Shown piece after piece: positions 12,717 through 24,092 of a stretch of DNA of 64,000 nucleotides (its first letter is position 1; the number at the start of each line of letters is the position of its first letter). A program made the translations under genes and the position numbers. The notes beneath the pieces were generated by a model, which saw only the letters and a list, made by a program, of their open reading frames with translations, was not told where the DNA came from and searched no databases. Source of the stretch: Torymus aiolomorphi (Eukaryota > Arthropoda > Insecta > Hymenoptera > Torymidae); assembly GCA_036365515.1 (NCBI GenBank), contig CM070876.1:38029195-38093194 (forward strand). Reading direction: 5' to 3'.

Positions 12717-14147
12717 ATGGACGACAAGCAGGACGGAGCGATCCTGGAAAGCGCGGGAAACATGGCGGGCAAAGCGCCAGAAGCGCCAGAAGCGAAGAAA
12801 CCGAGAGGAAGACCGAGAAAAATCGCGGAGGCGCCGACAGAAAGAAAAGCTATGGAGAAGTTTCTAGTGAGAAAAGACGGAGAAAATAGGGATACGAGTA
12901 AAGACAAGGATAGTATAGAGAAAGGAGGAGAGGAAAACGGAGAGGGCGGGGACGAGGGCAACGAGGTCGATAAGCTAGATCACGAACAGGCCGAGCAAAC
13001 GGTAGAGGAGAAGGAGGATAACGCGGACACGGAACAGAAGAGGGAGTCAGCGGACTGCAATGTGGCAGTAGCAACAAGGAAACTTGACCCGAGGTTCGTG
13101 ACAATCAGGCACCCCCGGACAGATATGGCTGAAAACAATGAGGCAGGAGATAAACTAAAAGAGAAAGGTATGATTCCGGATAAAGCAGAAAAAGAAAAAA
13201 AGGATGAGAGCAAAGGAATAGGGGAGTGTAGATGCCATGAATACGCGGAAGAGTTTAAGATAATGAGGAGGAGGTTAGAATGTCTAGAAAGAAGAGTAGA
13301 AGAGTTGCAGGCAGAAAAAAGAGACAGTATGAAAAAAATAGAAGAAATTAAGATAGACCTCAATAAAGAAAGAGCCCAAAGGATAAGAGATACAAAAGAA
13401 GAAAGGGAAATAATAGATGTCATTAAAGAAAGACAAGAAATAGAGAGCAGAGAGAGAGAAAGAGGCGAAAGAAAAATGGAAGGAATGAGGAACCAGATTG
13501 CTGCACTGCGAGCAGAAGTTAATGTAATAAGTGATGAAATGTCGGAATCTAAAGAGAGAGAAGAGATAAAAATTAAAGAGTTGGAAAGGATACAACAGAA
13601 GGCTAAGAGGGACACGTCAGTAACAGATATAAATGGAAACGAGGATAAAGAAAAGATGGAAAAGAAGAAAAGGAGATCAGCAAAACCGATGAGACTGGAA
13701 GGCAGAGCACTAGAAGAAGAAAAACAAAAAAGGAAGGAGAATAAAGGCAAGATAATACTGGAAGGATGGGACGGAAGGAACAGAGAAGAGATAGACGAAG
13801 CGACAAGAATAATTAATGAAAGACTAGGAATAAACATCAGAATAAAAGACGCAGTGGCAACAAGAGAAGATGCCATTTTATCCCTCGCCAGTATAGGAGA
13901 AAAAATAGCAATTATGAGAAATAAGTTTAAGCTGAGGGGAACGCCAGTGATAGTAAAGGATGTGATGACGAGTAGGGAGCATGAGGTGCAAGAGTGGATT
14001 GGAAAATTTGCTGAAGAGCTTAAAGAAGATGGAGAGGAAATAAGAACCGGATATCTGAAAATACAGTTAAGAGGAATGTGGCTGGAGTGGGATGAAGACG
14101 AAGGAGACCTACATCCAGGAGAGGAAAGGTTTCAAAGAAGAGGATAA
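12717..14147 (+). CDS. LINE ORF1 protein (AT-hook, coiled coil, RRM-like)
   Basis: 476 codons. Residues about 28-34 read PRGRPRK, an AT-hook core. A long charged coiled coil runs from about residue 180 to 300 (heptad-like leucine/isoleucine spacing in 'RLECLERRVEELQAEK' and onward). A C-terminal domain from about residue 340 ('KIILEGWDGRNREEI') resembles the RRM-type nucleic-acid-binding domain of L1-like ORF1 proteins. No CCHC knuckle is visible. Such proteins bind element RNA and act as chaperones in the retrotransposition RNP. The 3' end overlaps the endonuclease frame by 56 bp, so ORF2 is presumably translated by reinitiation or frameshift. The start is the first ATG after the leader. Open minus-strand frames here are shadows of the purine-rich strand. 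Confidence 0.8.
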   Translation: MDDKQDGAILESAGNMAGKAPEAPEAKKPRGRPRKIAEAPTERKAMEKFLVRKDGENRDTSKDKDSIEKGGEENGEGGDEGNEVDKLDHEQAEQTVEEKEDNADTEQKRESADCNVAVATRKLDPRFVTIRHPRTDMAENNEAGDKLKEKGMIPDKAEKEKKDESKGIGECRCHEYAEEFKIMRRRLECLERRVEELQAEKRDSMKKIEEIKIDLNKERAQRIRDTKEEREIIDVIKERQEIESRERERGERKMEGMRNQIAALRAEVNVISDEMSESKEREEIKIKELERIQQKAKRDTSVTDINGNEDKEKMEKKKRRSAKPMRLEGRALEEEKQKRKENKGKIILEGWDGRNREEIDEATRIINERLGINIRIKDAVATREDAILSLASIGEKIAIMRNKFKLRGTPVIVKDVMTSREHEVQEWIGKFAEELKEDGEEIRTGYLKIQLRGMWLEWDEDEGDLHPGEERFQRRG

Positions 14148-15423
14148 GGAAACACGGTTAAAAGGTATCAGCTGGAATATAGCAGGGGCAAGCAAAATCA
14201 AGAAAGTATGGAGATATTTAAATAATTTTGATCTAATCATGCTACAGGAAACATGGATGGAAGAGGAAAAAGGAAAAGAATGTATGGAAAGTCTAAACAG
14301 AGAATACATATGGAAAGCAAAGGCAGCAACAAGGAATAGTAAAAGAGGAAGAGCAAAGGAAGGAGTGTTAGTAGGCATCAGGAAAGAAAAAGGCAAGAAT
14401 ACAAACATTGAAGAATGGCACTACGGTCTGGTAATAAAAGGAATAGCAACAGATCAGGGGAAATGCGACGTGGTATGCATATACAACAATAAAGGCGTAG
14501 CAAAAATTGAAAAAGAAATTAAAAAGGTATGTGATGAACTGAAAGATAACAATAATATATTAATTATAGGAGATTTCAACGCGAGGATAGGAGAGAGGCA
14601 GATAGAAAGCATAGATGACAGCACAAGGAATAAGGCGAGGAAATCTGAAGACAAAACGTTAAACGGAGAGGGCAAAAAACTACTAAAGATAGGAGAAGAC
14701 CTAGGTATGATGATAAGGAATGGATGCACTAAAGGAGATTGGCAGGGAGAGATAACTTATGTAGGAGAAGAAAGAGACTCGGTACTGGACTTAATATTAG
14801 AGAGGAAAAAAGACAAGTCAGTAATAAGCGAAATAACAATAGAAAAAAGGACGGAGTCAGACCACCTACCGGTAACATTCGAATTAGTAGGGAACAAGAC
14901 AGCAGGAAGAAAAGAAAAAGGCAAGAAAAGAGGAAAAGAAAATACGGAAGAAAATCTAAAATGGCAAGAAAAGAAATTAGAAGATTATCAAAAAAGAATG
15001 ACAGAGAAAAGCGATAAAATCCCAAAGGAATGCAATGAAGCAGGAGACAATTGGAAAAACATGGCAGACGTAATAAAAGAAACAGGCAAAGAATTGAAAA
15101 TGATTAGAAAGAGAGGAGAGGACCAACAGACGGACAAACAGTATGAAGGAGAGGCAAGAGATCAGAAGAGGGAGGTATGGAGATGCTTGAAGAACTACCT
15201 AAAAACGAAAGGAGAAACAGAAAGAGAAATTCTTAAAAAAGAAAGGAAGAAGCTAAAGGAAATAAGAAAAAGGATTAAAAAAGAAATGGCGGAAGAGAAA
15301 TGGAGAAGAGTGAGACACAGCAGAAACGGGACAGATTTTTGGAGAGCAGTAAAAGAATACAGACCACGAAAAAAAACGAAAAGGGACGAATATATCCAAG
15401 CAACAATGGACAGAACACTTTAA
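14092..15423 (+). CDS. LINE ORF2, N-terminal part: APE-type endonuclease
   Basis: 443 codons. The AP-endonuclease motifs are in order: WNIAGA near residue 28, LQETW near 51, GDFNARIG near 161, a DSVLDLIL stretch near 230 and SDHLPV near 257. These carry the metal-binding and catalytic residues (N, E, D/N, D, H). The enzyme nicks the target DNA to prime reverse transcription. The frame ends at 15421-15423, and the continuation (reverse transcriptase) lies in the next frame. The frame used downstream is open only from 15353, so the break falls between 15353 and 15420. An A8 run at 15369-15376 is the obvious candidate for a 1-bp indel or sequencing error. Read alone, this piece encodes a truncated protein without RT. 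Confidence 0.85.
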   Translation: MKTKETYIQERKGFKEEDKETRLKGISWNIAGASKIKKVWRYLNNFDLIMLQETWMEEEKGKECMESLNREYIWKAKAATRNSKRGRAKEGVLVGIRKEKGKNTNIEEWHYGLVIKGIATDQGKCDVVCIYNNKGVAKIEKEIKKVCDELKDNNNILIIGDFNARIGERQIESIDDSTRNKARKSEDKTLNGEGKKLLKIGEDLGMMIRNGCTKGDWQGEITYVGEERDSVLDLILERKKDKSVISEITIEKRTESDHLPVTFELVGNKTAGRKEKGKKRGKENTEENLKWQEKKLEDYQKRMTEKSDKIPKECNEAGDNWKNMADVIKETGKELKMIRKRGEDQQTDKQYEGEARDQKREVWRCLKNYLKTKGETEREILKKERKKLKEIRKRIKKEMAEEKWRRVRHSRNGTDFWRAVKEYRPRKKTKRDEYIQATMDRTL

Positions 15424-15430
15424 AGGACTA

Positions 15431-17527
15431 TTGGGAGGGAAAAAGTCACATGAAAATGAAAATGAAAGCGAAGAAAATCCACTGAAGAAAAAGGAAACTG
15501 AAGAAAAGAACAGGGAAACAGATGACAAAGGAGATGAGGAATTAAATAGAGAAATTAATCAGGAAGAGGTGGAAAGAATCCTACGAAGGATAAAAAATAA
15601 CAAAGCAGCGGGGGAGGACGGAATAGCAGGAGAATTTCTAAAAAACTTACCAGAGGAGTGGATGGAAGAGTTTACCAGGGTTCTAAACAAGCTGTGGAAG
15701 GAAGAGAAGATCGTTAAAGGATGGAGAACGGCAAGAATTTATCCTATACACAAAGGAGGAGAAGTAGATGACACCAAAAATTATAGGGGAGTTTCACTAC
15801 TAGATCTTGGGTATAAAATCCTAACCTCAATAATGAATGGCAGGCTCAGAGAGTGGTTGGAAAAGAATGAATGTTGGAAAGAAAGTCAAGCGGGTTTCAG
15901 GCAAGGAAGGAGCACGAGGGATCATATCTTCACGCTGAATTGCCTCATAAGAAACAAGTTGAAAAGGAAAGGAGGGAAACTCTATATAGGCTTTGTGGAC
16001 TTTAAAACAGCGTTTGACTCAATAGACAGGAAATTGATGATGGAAAAACTGAGAAGGAAAGGAGTGAACGGAAGAATGCTAAAGATGATAGAAAACATTT
16101 ACGGCGAAACCAGGAACGAAATAATAACCGAAGAAGGGATGACGGAAAGTTTCGAGACGTTCAGAGGAGTAAGGCAGGGGTGCCCGCTTAGCCCCACAAT
16201 ATTTGGAGTATATTTGGAGGATTTGGATGAAAGATGGACAAGGAAAAAAGAAGGAGGAACGGTAATAGGAAAGGAGAAAATATATAGTCTCAAATTTGCG
16301 GACGATGTAGCGTTGATAACGGATACAAAGGAAGATCTACAGGAAATGCTAAACGACGTCGAAAAATACGCGGAAGCTAACGGAATGGAAGTGAACACCA
16401 AAAAGACGAAGGTAATGGTGTGCGGAAAAGGAAGAAGGATGAAAAAAGGGGAAAGATGGTGGTTCAAGGGAGAAGTACTTAGCGCGACAGGAAAGAACGG
16501 AAAACACATGAAGAAGACAAGTGATAAAGCAAAAAAGGCAGCAGATGCAACATGGGGAATAATGAAGAGGGCGAGAATCAACACGATAAGGAGAAGAATA
16601 CTAATCATGAACGCGATCGCGAAGGCAGGAGGCATGTACGGAGTAGAAATCTGGGGCTGGAAGAAGAGACCAATCATGGAAAGAATGAAAAATAGAATTG
16701 TAAAAATGGCAATGGGAGTTAACAGGAACACGCCGGACTACATGTGGAGAACGGAGGTAGGGGAAAGAAGCATAGAAATAGAGGCAAGAAGAAGAGCGTC
16801 AAGATACTTAATCCAAGTGCTAAGAATGGGAGATGAAAGATGGCCAAAAATATGCCTAAGGGAAGAAGTAAGAGGAATTCTCAATGACCAGGCATCGGAA
16901 TGGGAGAAGGAACTGCACGAGGCATGGAAAGAAGTAGGTGATGGACAAACGGCAAGATGGATTTGGGAAAGGAAGGAAGTTGAAGATATAGAAGAAAATT
17001 TGGAAAGAGGACTGATAACAAGAGCAGAGCAAGAGATCCAGCAAGACATGGAGAGAATAGAAAGGTCAAATTACTGGAAGTATTATAAAGAATGGATCCC
17101 AGGGATAGACGGAAGCGAGTATTGGAACGAAAAGAAAACGGATGGCAGTGACAAGGAAATGTGGGCGAAATTAAGAATGGGAAATTGTACCAAAGAAGGC
17201 GAAAAGGGCTATAAAGACAGGTCTTGCAGAGTTTGCGAAGAAACAGAAGAAACTTTGGGATATGTTTGGGCCTGCAAAAAAGCCAGAGAGAAAATCGGAA
17301 AAGAAAACCGGAAATGGATAGAAGCGTGGGAGGAAGGAAAGGATGAACAGGAATTGAAGGAAAAGGCCAAAGGAGAACTAAAGGGGAAGATAAATATAAA
17401 TATGTGTAGATACATGGAAGATTTTACAAGAATAGGCCAAGAGAGCAAGGAAAGTGAGGAAGAAGTAATCACAGAAGGATGGGATGAGTTAATAACATCA
17501 CCTGAACAGGGCCTTGACCAGGAATGA
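15431..17527 (+). CDS. LINE ORF2, C-terminal part: reverse transcriptase
   Basis: 698 codons from the first ATG; the true reading enters this frame upstream, since 'EHFKGLLGG' just before the ATG is conserved LINE linker sequence. RT motifs: 'NNKAAGEDGI', 'YRGVSLL', 'QAGFRQGRSTRDHIF', 'GFVDFKTAFDSI' (first catalytic Asp), 'GVRQGCPLSP' and FADD at 16295-16306 (catalytic Asp pair). Near the C-terminus CRVC...ETLGYVWAC resembles the usual LINE C-x2-C-H-C motif, but Tyr stands where His is expected. The protein performs target-primed reverse transcription of the element RNA. It ends at TGA 17525-17527, followed by the 3' UTR. Confidence 0.88.
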   Translation: MGGKKSHENENESEENPLKKKETEEKNRETDDKGDEELNREINQEEVERILRRIKNNKAAGEDGIAGEFLKNLPEEWMEEFTRVLNKLWKEEKIVKGWRTARIYPIHKGGEVDDTKNYRGVSLLDLGYKILTSIMNGRLREWLEKNECWKESQAGFRQGRSTRDHIFTLNCLIRNKLKRKGGKLYIGFVDFKTAFDSIDRKLMMEKLRRKGVNGRMLKMIENIYGETRNEIITEEGMTESFETFRGVRQGCPLSPTIFGVYLEDLDERWTRKKEGGTVIGKEKIYSLKFADDVALITDTKEDLQEMLNDVEKYAEANGMEVNTKKTKVMVCGKGRRMKKGERWWFKGEVLSATGKNGKHMKKTSDKAKKAADATWGIMKRARINTIRRRILIMNAIAKAGGMYGVEIWGWKKRPIMERMKNRIVKMAMGVNRNTPDYMWRTEVGERSIEIEARRRASRYLIQVLRMGDERWPKICLREEVRGILNDQASEWEKELHEAWKEVGDGQTARWIWERKEVEDIEENLERGLITRAEQEIQQDMERIERSNYWKYYKEWIPGIDGSEYWNEKKTDGSDKEMWAKLRMGNCTKEGEKGYKDRSCRVCEETEETLGYVWACKKAREKIGKENRKWIEAWEEGKDEQELKEKAKGELKGKININMCRYMEDFTRIGQESKESEEEVITEGWDELITSPEQGLDQE

Positions 17528-17850
17528 GGAAAGAAACCAAAGAAGCAATGGAAAGTAGCCCCGTAGGGGGAAGACTGAAGGAAAAAGACAGTATTGGAAT
17601 TAGAATAAGAAGAATTAAGGAAGAAGGTAGTACAAAAATTCACGCCAAATCTCGGGCGCGAAAGAAAAATAAATATATTGTATTTTTATATTTTTTGTAT
17701 TGTATAGAACTATGGAACTAGGTATAACTAATATGTGATATTTAATATTTAAATGAAAGTAATCGTGATTAAAATGTCGGGAAAACCTGAATGTAAATGA
17801 AAAATTTGTAAAAAGCTGAAAGCTGTACAAAGGAAAATTTAATAAATAAA

Positions 17851-17864
17851 ATATAATTACACCA
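17851..17864. repeat. Target-site duplication of the LINE (right copy)
   Basis: Identical 14-bp copy of 12476-12489, directly after the aataaataaa tail. Confidence 0.9.
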
Positions 17865-18940
17865 ATGTGTAAATACTTTTACAGTGAATAATAATTTATG
17901 TAAATGGGGGATGGATTGCGAAATGCACTGCTTTTACTTAACTTTTCCGTATAGGTAAATTCTACAGGATGTAGGTATCTAGACATTGATGTCGTCGGCA
18001 ACTCCCCTATATGTTTCACTTTTATCCCGAAAAGCTGACTCAGCGCTGCCTCCGTAGAGTGCATCAGGCAATTAGTTTGGCTATTTTCAACAATCCAAGC
18101 TGAATTAAGTGTAATACACTGCTAGAAAATTTCCATATTTATATAGGTATACAATGTGTTCATTTAGAAGCAGAAAGTGTAAACACAATATATCTATGTA
18201 TACATCGAAGTTTTCTGACCGTATACAGTTTTATACAATGAATAAAATAGGAATAAAACCAGTTATCGTTTAATATTGCTTCCACCTAATTTGGAATGAT
18301 AAAAAATTTTTTTGAAAAAACATGATATAAATGTTCTATATACGACATTTGGAACAGAAATACACTATTTTTAGAATATGAGTGTATGTGTATATGAGTG
18401 TGTGTACGATTTTTTGATTTCTAATGTTTAAAACACGAATGCCTTCATTAAATTCAATAAACCAATACACGTAACTACTGCAACTAAACTTAAATTAAAA
18501 CTTCAAAAAGAATAACCAGTTTATAGTTTTATGAAACTATTTGAAAATGAATCTTTTCACGAATTTTTATTTAATATTTATTTGAAATAAATACTTATTT
18601 TATTATTTTCCAGTTATAAAGGCATACTGACAATTAAGAAACATTAATTCCTACTACTTTAACGTTACTTAATATTCCAACCCGGACTTCTGTTTGAATT
18701 ATTAACACTCAGCAATAAAAATGATATATATTCCATTTAACTGTTTAATTATTCTACTCGACTAATAGTTTAATTTAACTTATTTTAAATTAATATTCCA
18801 TAGAGCAGAAATGATTGCACTGTTTCTAAAGTTTTCGCTGAAGTTTTTTACATAAAATAATTGTTAAATATCTACAAAAACTCTATTTACGAAGCGAGAA
18901 TGTGAAAATAAAATATTGTTTGAGCCATGTATTTGATCCA
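17865..18940. other. AT-rich DNA, nothing recognised
   Basis: No open frame above 61 codons and no repeat was noticed. A short GT-rich stretch lies at 18385-18405. Confidence 0.45.
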
Positions 18941-19710
18941 AAATTGAGGGGCCGGAAAGACAAAGAGCGCGTAAACTTTCTTCGCCGCATAAGTATTGTC
19001 CAGCTCGCTGATATTTGTAATTGCTGAAATCTTAAGGGAGTTCTATGGTAAACAGAAATAACGCTAAGACAATTCTGAAATTTCGCATATTGGTTAACTT
19101 TTACAAGAAAAGCTCTCATATAAATTTTTAGAAGGCTAGGCTACCTAGAAGTCAAGAAATAAATGTTTTAATTTTTCACTTTTTAACATGGGCTCTTATG
19201 GGAAATCACGATTTCGTTGTGTTCATTTGCGTATAAGAAAGAAATTAACGCTAGGATATTTTTCAAAATTTATGTAATAGAAAGACAAATATCTTATGAA
19301 GATTTATTTTCTTGCAAAAGTATCATTGGATGCCTCTAATTTACGGAAAAAAAGTTTAAAAGCGAAAAACATACATTTAACCTCAAAATATGAGTCAAAT
19401 CAACTTCTCAATGGAACTTTATATCGATATATAAGACTATTAAAATAGATATAATTGTCTAAAATGAAAATATTATTGGTATTTAGTGTAAGTTTATTAA
19501 TAACAACATCTGTAATAAAGTAAATCAACAAGAGATAAAATGTGTACTTGTTTTGACTAGTGTAGTTACCATAGAACTCCCTTAAATGCAATGATTGGTT
19601 AATGTAGAGAACTTTATTGCGTATCTTGTTCACTTTTACGCGAAATTTATATCTTTACTTACGCGGTGAAAAAGGTTCACGCGCTCTTTCTCTTTCCAGC
19701 CCCTCAATTT
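18941..19710. mobile_element. Inverted-repeat element (MITE-like), ~770 bp
   Basis: The left end AAATTGAGGGGCCGGAAAGA and the complement of the right end match over about 55 bp with a few differences. A second inner inverted pair, 'ttaagggagttctatggtaa', lies at 19031-19051 and 19567-19586. Small frames inside show no transposase motif, so it is probably non-autonomous. Superfamily is not assigned because no clear TSD is visible. Confidence 0.6.
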
Positions 19711-21130
19711 ATAATACGTTTTTTATAAAAATGTAAAGGAAATTTTATTATTTATGTTAATACTTATTTTTTTAAAACAAGCAATATTCTCGCGCGGTGC
19801 GCGTGCTTTATTTTTCCGTCCAGAATGCTTCCAAATTAAAATTTAAAAATATAACCTTTTTTGTTTATTAAATAGTAACAACTTCATATATTTTGATTTT
19901 TGGAGTAAATTTTAAGGTTACACTTTTAACAAAAGTACAAGATAAAATTTTAAATTTCAAATTTCCGCGCTATATCACCATCTTGTATTTAGCAACTAAT
20001 CAAAACAATTTTAATGTGATAACAGACTTCATCTATCACTTTTTCAAGAGGAGATTATATGCTCCTTTTGGATTTTCTTTCTTTCAAACGAAAAAATTGC
20101 AACAACTATATTATATTATGATTGAACAAACATTGTTTTTTCATAAACTTTAGATAAAAGAATACAATGATTTTTTCAATAAATGTCGCATTTTTTATGT
20201 TTTCGCATAAGAAATTGGATTTTGAAATTTTAGAAAAATTCGTGACCCAAACTAGTATATTCTACAAATTACAAAAGAAATTTCCAGAACTTTAAATAAT
20301 GAATTTTAATTGAAACGAAATATCTTTTTAAATTAGCACACAAATAATCTTTGATAATGATAAGACTATCTACATTATCTCTTACTATCATCAGTAGCTG
20401 ACTTGAAATAAAATTGGAAGCAGTTAAAACTTGTTCTTCGTACAGCATGAATTTTAAAATATTATTAAACTCTGAAGTAATTTAAACTTTTGCTACTCGA
20501 CTATAATTTCATTACCTTAATACCATGACTATTGACTTTCTATATTGAAATATTTACCTTCCATTCGTATACTGTCCCTTCATTACAATGAACGCAATTG
20601 AAATAAAAAAAGGGAAAACAAGTTTGCAGTTTTATAAAGAGACGGTACGCAAGGAAATAACTTTTCTCAGTTCTTAGTTACATTAGAAAGCAGTGAACCA
20701 CAGCATGCCGCACAAAATTCCGTTCCTATCCGTTCTTTTCTTTCTACTTTTAAAGTTATGAGTTAATACGCTGCTTGAATTTAAATGATCGCATTTGAAG
20801 AGGCATTCGACGCGATGGACCTATGACCGCCTCATTTGCTTACATGAATTTTGACGTGATTTCACTGCTTGCTTTACCGCACATACCTTAACATATTTGA
20901 AAATTGTACCATGCCGAAGTTAATTTAGCAAATTTGACCTCTTTATTTATGAAGTACGTGGTGAAATTCGAAATGTAAATAATACAAGATAGGTTGTGAA
21001 TATTTTTGATAGCAATAAATAATTAATTCACAAAAGTATGTGCGCTTTGTTGAAATTAATTTATATATTTAAGACTGAATTAACATTTAACGACATGTTC
21101 TATTCGAAATGCGAGAAAGGTATAAATGAG
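19711..21130. other. AT-rich DNA, nothing recognised
   Basis: Longest frame is 86 codons (19893-20153) with AT-driven composition and no motif. A 'cgcgcggtgcgcg' hairpin lies near 19791-19803. Confidence 0.4.
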
Positions 21131-21884
21131 TGAACAGGAGAAAGTATGAAAAGGGAAAAGATGGAGCGTAAAAGCCGTGCACTGGAAACGTCAATAAAGT
21201 AGATGCACTTAAGGCGGCGAGTTTTTTTTTCCCGTATTCTCTCGTCTACAGATCTATCAGATTTTCGGAAGTTAGTGAAAGGAAAAATTCGGAAAGCGAG
21301 CGTTTCGCCTCGGACTCTCGAGCTGCGCATCCACACAGATGATATGACCTGTGTGTGCATTTTCGCACTGAAACGAAGAAAAAGAATAGGAGAAAGAAGT
21401 TCCCAAAGAGGGACGGAAAATAGCTAAGTCGGCGTAAGATCGAAGAGCCGGGAAGAATGTCTGTGAGGAGGAAGTGGGGCCCGGGAATACGATATAAAGT
21501 GTGGGAGCGACCCGCCTCCGCTACATTGACGCGCATGCAAGAATACACTTTTGTATACGAATTCGGAGTTTTGCGGTGGTAGTGGGTCTCCCGAGAACCG
21601 CTGTGTGCTTCACTGAAACGGTAGATTGGCTTCGTCTGTGTACGAGGCTGGGAGAGCAGTGTAGGCGCCGTTTAATATTTCACTTGCTCGCGTAGCGTAG
21701 GATCGATTCGGCTTCTCTTCCTCCCTCTATATACGCATCTTTTCCTCCCTTCGCTTGCTCGCGCGCGCGCGCTTACAAGGGCCTGTGTGCTTTAGCCCCT
21801 GCGGCGATGGCTTTTTCACCTTTCAGCGCGCTCTTCGTTGGCCTACTGCCGACGAGCTGCATTATGAATGGCAGGGCGAGAACG

Positions 21885-21927
<43 letters not shown>

Positions 21928-22290
21928 GTTGGACGGATGGGGATAGTGTATATAGCTCGCGAGCTCGTCACTTTACGCGGAATCGCTCGGCTCGTATCTA
22001 TGGAAATCAGACGGTACTGCCGCCTCTGCTGCAGCTACTTCAAACACGTGATAAACGATGTATGCAGTGTACTTACCGCCTCAGTGAGCACCCGCAAATG
22101 CGCTTGCGGTTAAAAGTTTCGATCAGGGTAAAGATAGAAACTTTAGACATTGTTTCGTTATTCCTATAAGCGCTGACTATTTTTCCCTTCTTTCAGTCTG
22201 ATAATGCTCTCTGGTGACGAAGCTGCGCTACGTAAGCTTGCAAAGCACGAAAATATACATTATTGGAAAGTTTGGATAGTCGAGTGAGCT
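21131..22290. promoter_or_regulatory. CpG-rich island with GA tract; possible promoter region
   Basis: Local CpG-rich segment with a GA microsatellite (about 21888-21924), a GC alternation at 21760-21770 and TATA-like words (ctatatacg near 21727, gtatatagc near 21948). Open frames on both strands overlap and lack domains. Likely a transcription start region of a gene whose coding exons are elsewhere; this is an inference from composition. Confidence 0.35.
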
Positions 22291-23260
22291 GATTGGATTT
22301 AAAAATAAAAGGTCGTGATAGAAATTCGTGATATAGTGAATGCCTGCATATGGTAAAATGTTGTTTTTAAAAATTCTCGTAGGATATTTTAATAAAAAAA
22401 CTAAAGTAACTCATGCCACCTTTTATAATCTGTAAAAAATATCATTTTCTTCTACAAAGATAAAGTTTCAAGAAAAAATGTGTTTATAAACAATAGCGTC
22501 AAGTTTACTTTTTAAATAACTAGCAAAATCCAAACGCGCTGCGCGCGTACTATTTTGTTTTTAGGTTACGAATATGTAATTTTTCATTATGATTTCATTT
22601 TAATTGGCTTAAATGATATGATAATTAGATCATTTTTCAAAGCATGACAAAATTAATCTTTTTATTCTAATTTGATTTAATTATTTAGTTTTAAATAGTT
22701 AAGAATAAAAATTCTATTTCAAAAATTCAAATGTAGCGGAAGTAGCGAATTATCGCGCCTATTCCTTACAGACCAATCAAAATCACTCTTTAAGTGCTTC
22801 ACAACATCCGGCCATCGTTTTTTTTAAGAGAGGATAAAATGAAACTGGTTCTAGTCAATACACTTTTATGCAGCTGATGGAGTAGATGTGCTGGATAAAG
22901 TATATGTAAATTATAACATTTAGTGATACTACGTTATTGTGTAGGAAGCCGGAGTTGTTAACAAGTGTTTATTCATCGAATTTTGTAACTATAATAATAT
23001 AATAATAGATAATCGATATGTGACAGAGAACTAAAATATATTTAGGGCTTAATATTATATAATTATTTTACTATATAGGTACAAATGTTACAAGAAAGTC
23101 TTAAGGTAGTTCGAGAGGTACCGCTAGACAAATTAGTCAAAATAGCAACTTCTCAGCAACAAATATACAAACATTCATTATTTTATTATTATTTGAAATT
23201 TTACATCAATAAATGTATAAAAAATTATAAATATACATGTAGAATTGATAATAATATTTA
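22291..23260. other. AT-rich DNA, nothing recognised
   Basis: No coding motif. A short 'gcgctgcgcgc' hairpin at 22537-22547 recalls similar GC-rich cores at 19791 and 24392. Confidence 0.4.
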
Positions 23261-23279
23261 ATATATTTACAAAATTAAA

Positions 23280-23515
23280 GTTCATTTGTGTCACGGAGGT
23301 TTCCGTCGACATTTGAACAACGTAGAAAACGAGAGACCGTCGACTCAGCAAAAGAACAACTAGTTCACGATGTACTCGTCGTGGCACCACGACGTTAGCT
23401 GCGTGGTTGAGCGGGAGATTATACAAACCGTAGGTTCGCGAGTTCACGTCCCGCTCGTCGCTTTATTTTTTCAAGCTTCATTATTTAATTCTCACGTACG
23501 TAACATTACAAACAC
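23280..23515 (+). repeat. tRNA-derived repeat (SINE-like), copy 1
   Basis: About 235 bp shared with the minus strand of 41546-42060. The part at about 23391-23461 folds like a tRNA. It has an A-box-like 'tggttgagcggg' and a T-arm 'gcgag-ttcacgt-cccgc' with one mismatch. The 3' acceptor 'tcgtcgc' pairs with 'gcgacg' upstream, best seen in copy 2. The anticodon region does not give a confident amino-acid identity, so I call it tRNA-derived rather than a tRNA gene. The shared flank 'cacggaggtttccgtcgac' lies on its 5' side and 'ctcacgtacgtaac' on its 3' side. Confidence 0.55.
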
Positions 23516-23944
23516 AGATTTGACTCCGTTTTGGAGGTTAAAATGAGTTTTTCATATAATTTTTTTTTCCATTGCCTGGCTACTTCATATTTCGGTTGTA
23601 AGAAAATAAAGAAAAAATCTAAAGATTCTATTGATAAAAAGAAATCATACAATTATTTTACCCAATACATAAAATTTTTTATTTGAAACGGAAAAGTATG
23701 ACATTTAACCATACATCAATGCTAAAATTTTCAACTTTGGAATTAAGTATCTCATTAAAGTACCTGGTTTCCCAGGTTAAAATTTCGACAGCAGTTCAGA
23801 AAATATTGTATTAATAGTTACAGTACATTTCTGATGGCAAATTTTTTAAACCATTTTTCTCTTGGACTAAGTACCTTAAGTACAATTTTATATATCAACT
23901 TTTTTTCTTATTTTTTGAATGCAAATATTCTTTTACTAAACTTT

Positions 23945-24092
23945 TATAGCACGGTGTGACTTAAGTCCGGATTTAGGTCACGCCTATCCGTGACTTAAGT
24001 AGTTGATTATTACACCGTGTTTATCGCAAAATGGACTGCTTAAGACACGAGCAGGCGTGACAGCGGACTCAGGTAAACGTGCTATAAAATAT
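23945..24092. repeat. Hairpin repeat with TTTATAGCAC ends
   Basis: Ends 'tttatagcac' and 'gtgctataaaa' are inverted, with internal inverted fragments 'gtgacttaagt' and 'gacttaag'. The right end runs into 'atatcgtacgatactagtgc', similar to the arm of the hairpin element at 41398-41545, suggesting one family. Confidence 0.45.

Larger units (their letters stand above)
12490..17850 (+). mobile_element. Full-length non-LTR (LINE) retrotransposon, APE type
   Basis: A 5361-bp element between 14-bp TSDs. Layout: 227-bp 5' leader, ORF1 (coiled coil plus RNA-binding-like domain), ORF2 with APE endonuclease, reverse transcriptase and C-terminal cysteine motif, then a ~320-bp 3' UTR ending in the A-rich tail aataaataaa. 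Purine-rich coding strand (GA-biased, many K/E/R codons) contrasts strongly with the flanks. The only coding lesion seen is a single frameshift between endonuclease and RT. Clade is uncertain: the ORF1 lacks zinc knuckles, unlike typical Jockey/I/R1 elements. Confidence 0.92.

Noticed and set aside
12980..13876. Long minus-strand frames across the LINE (also 16099-16731 and others)
   Set aside because: Shadows of the purine-rich LINE coding strand; the peptides are Ser/Phe/Leu-rich without motifs.
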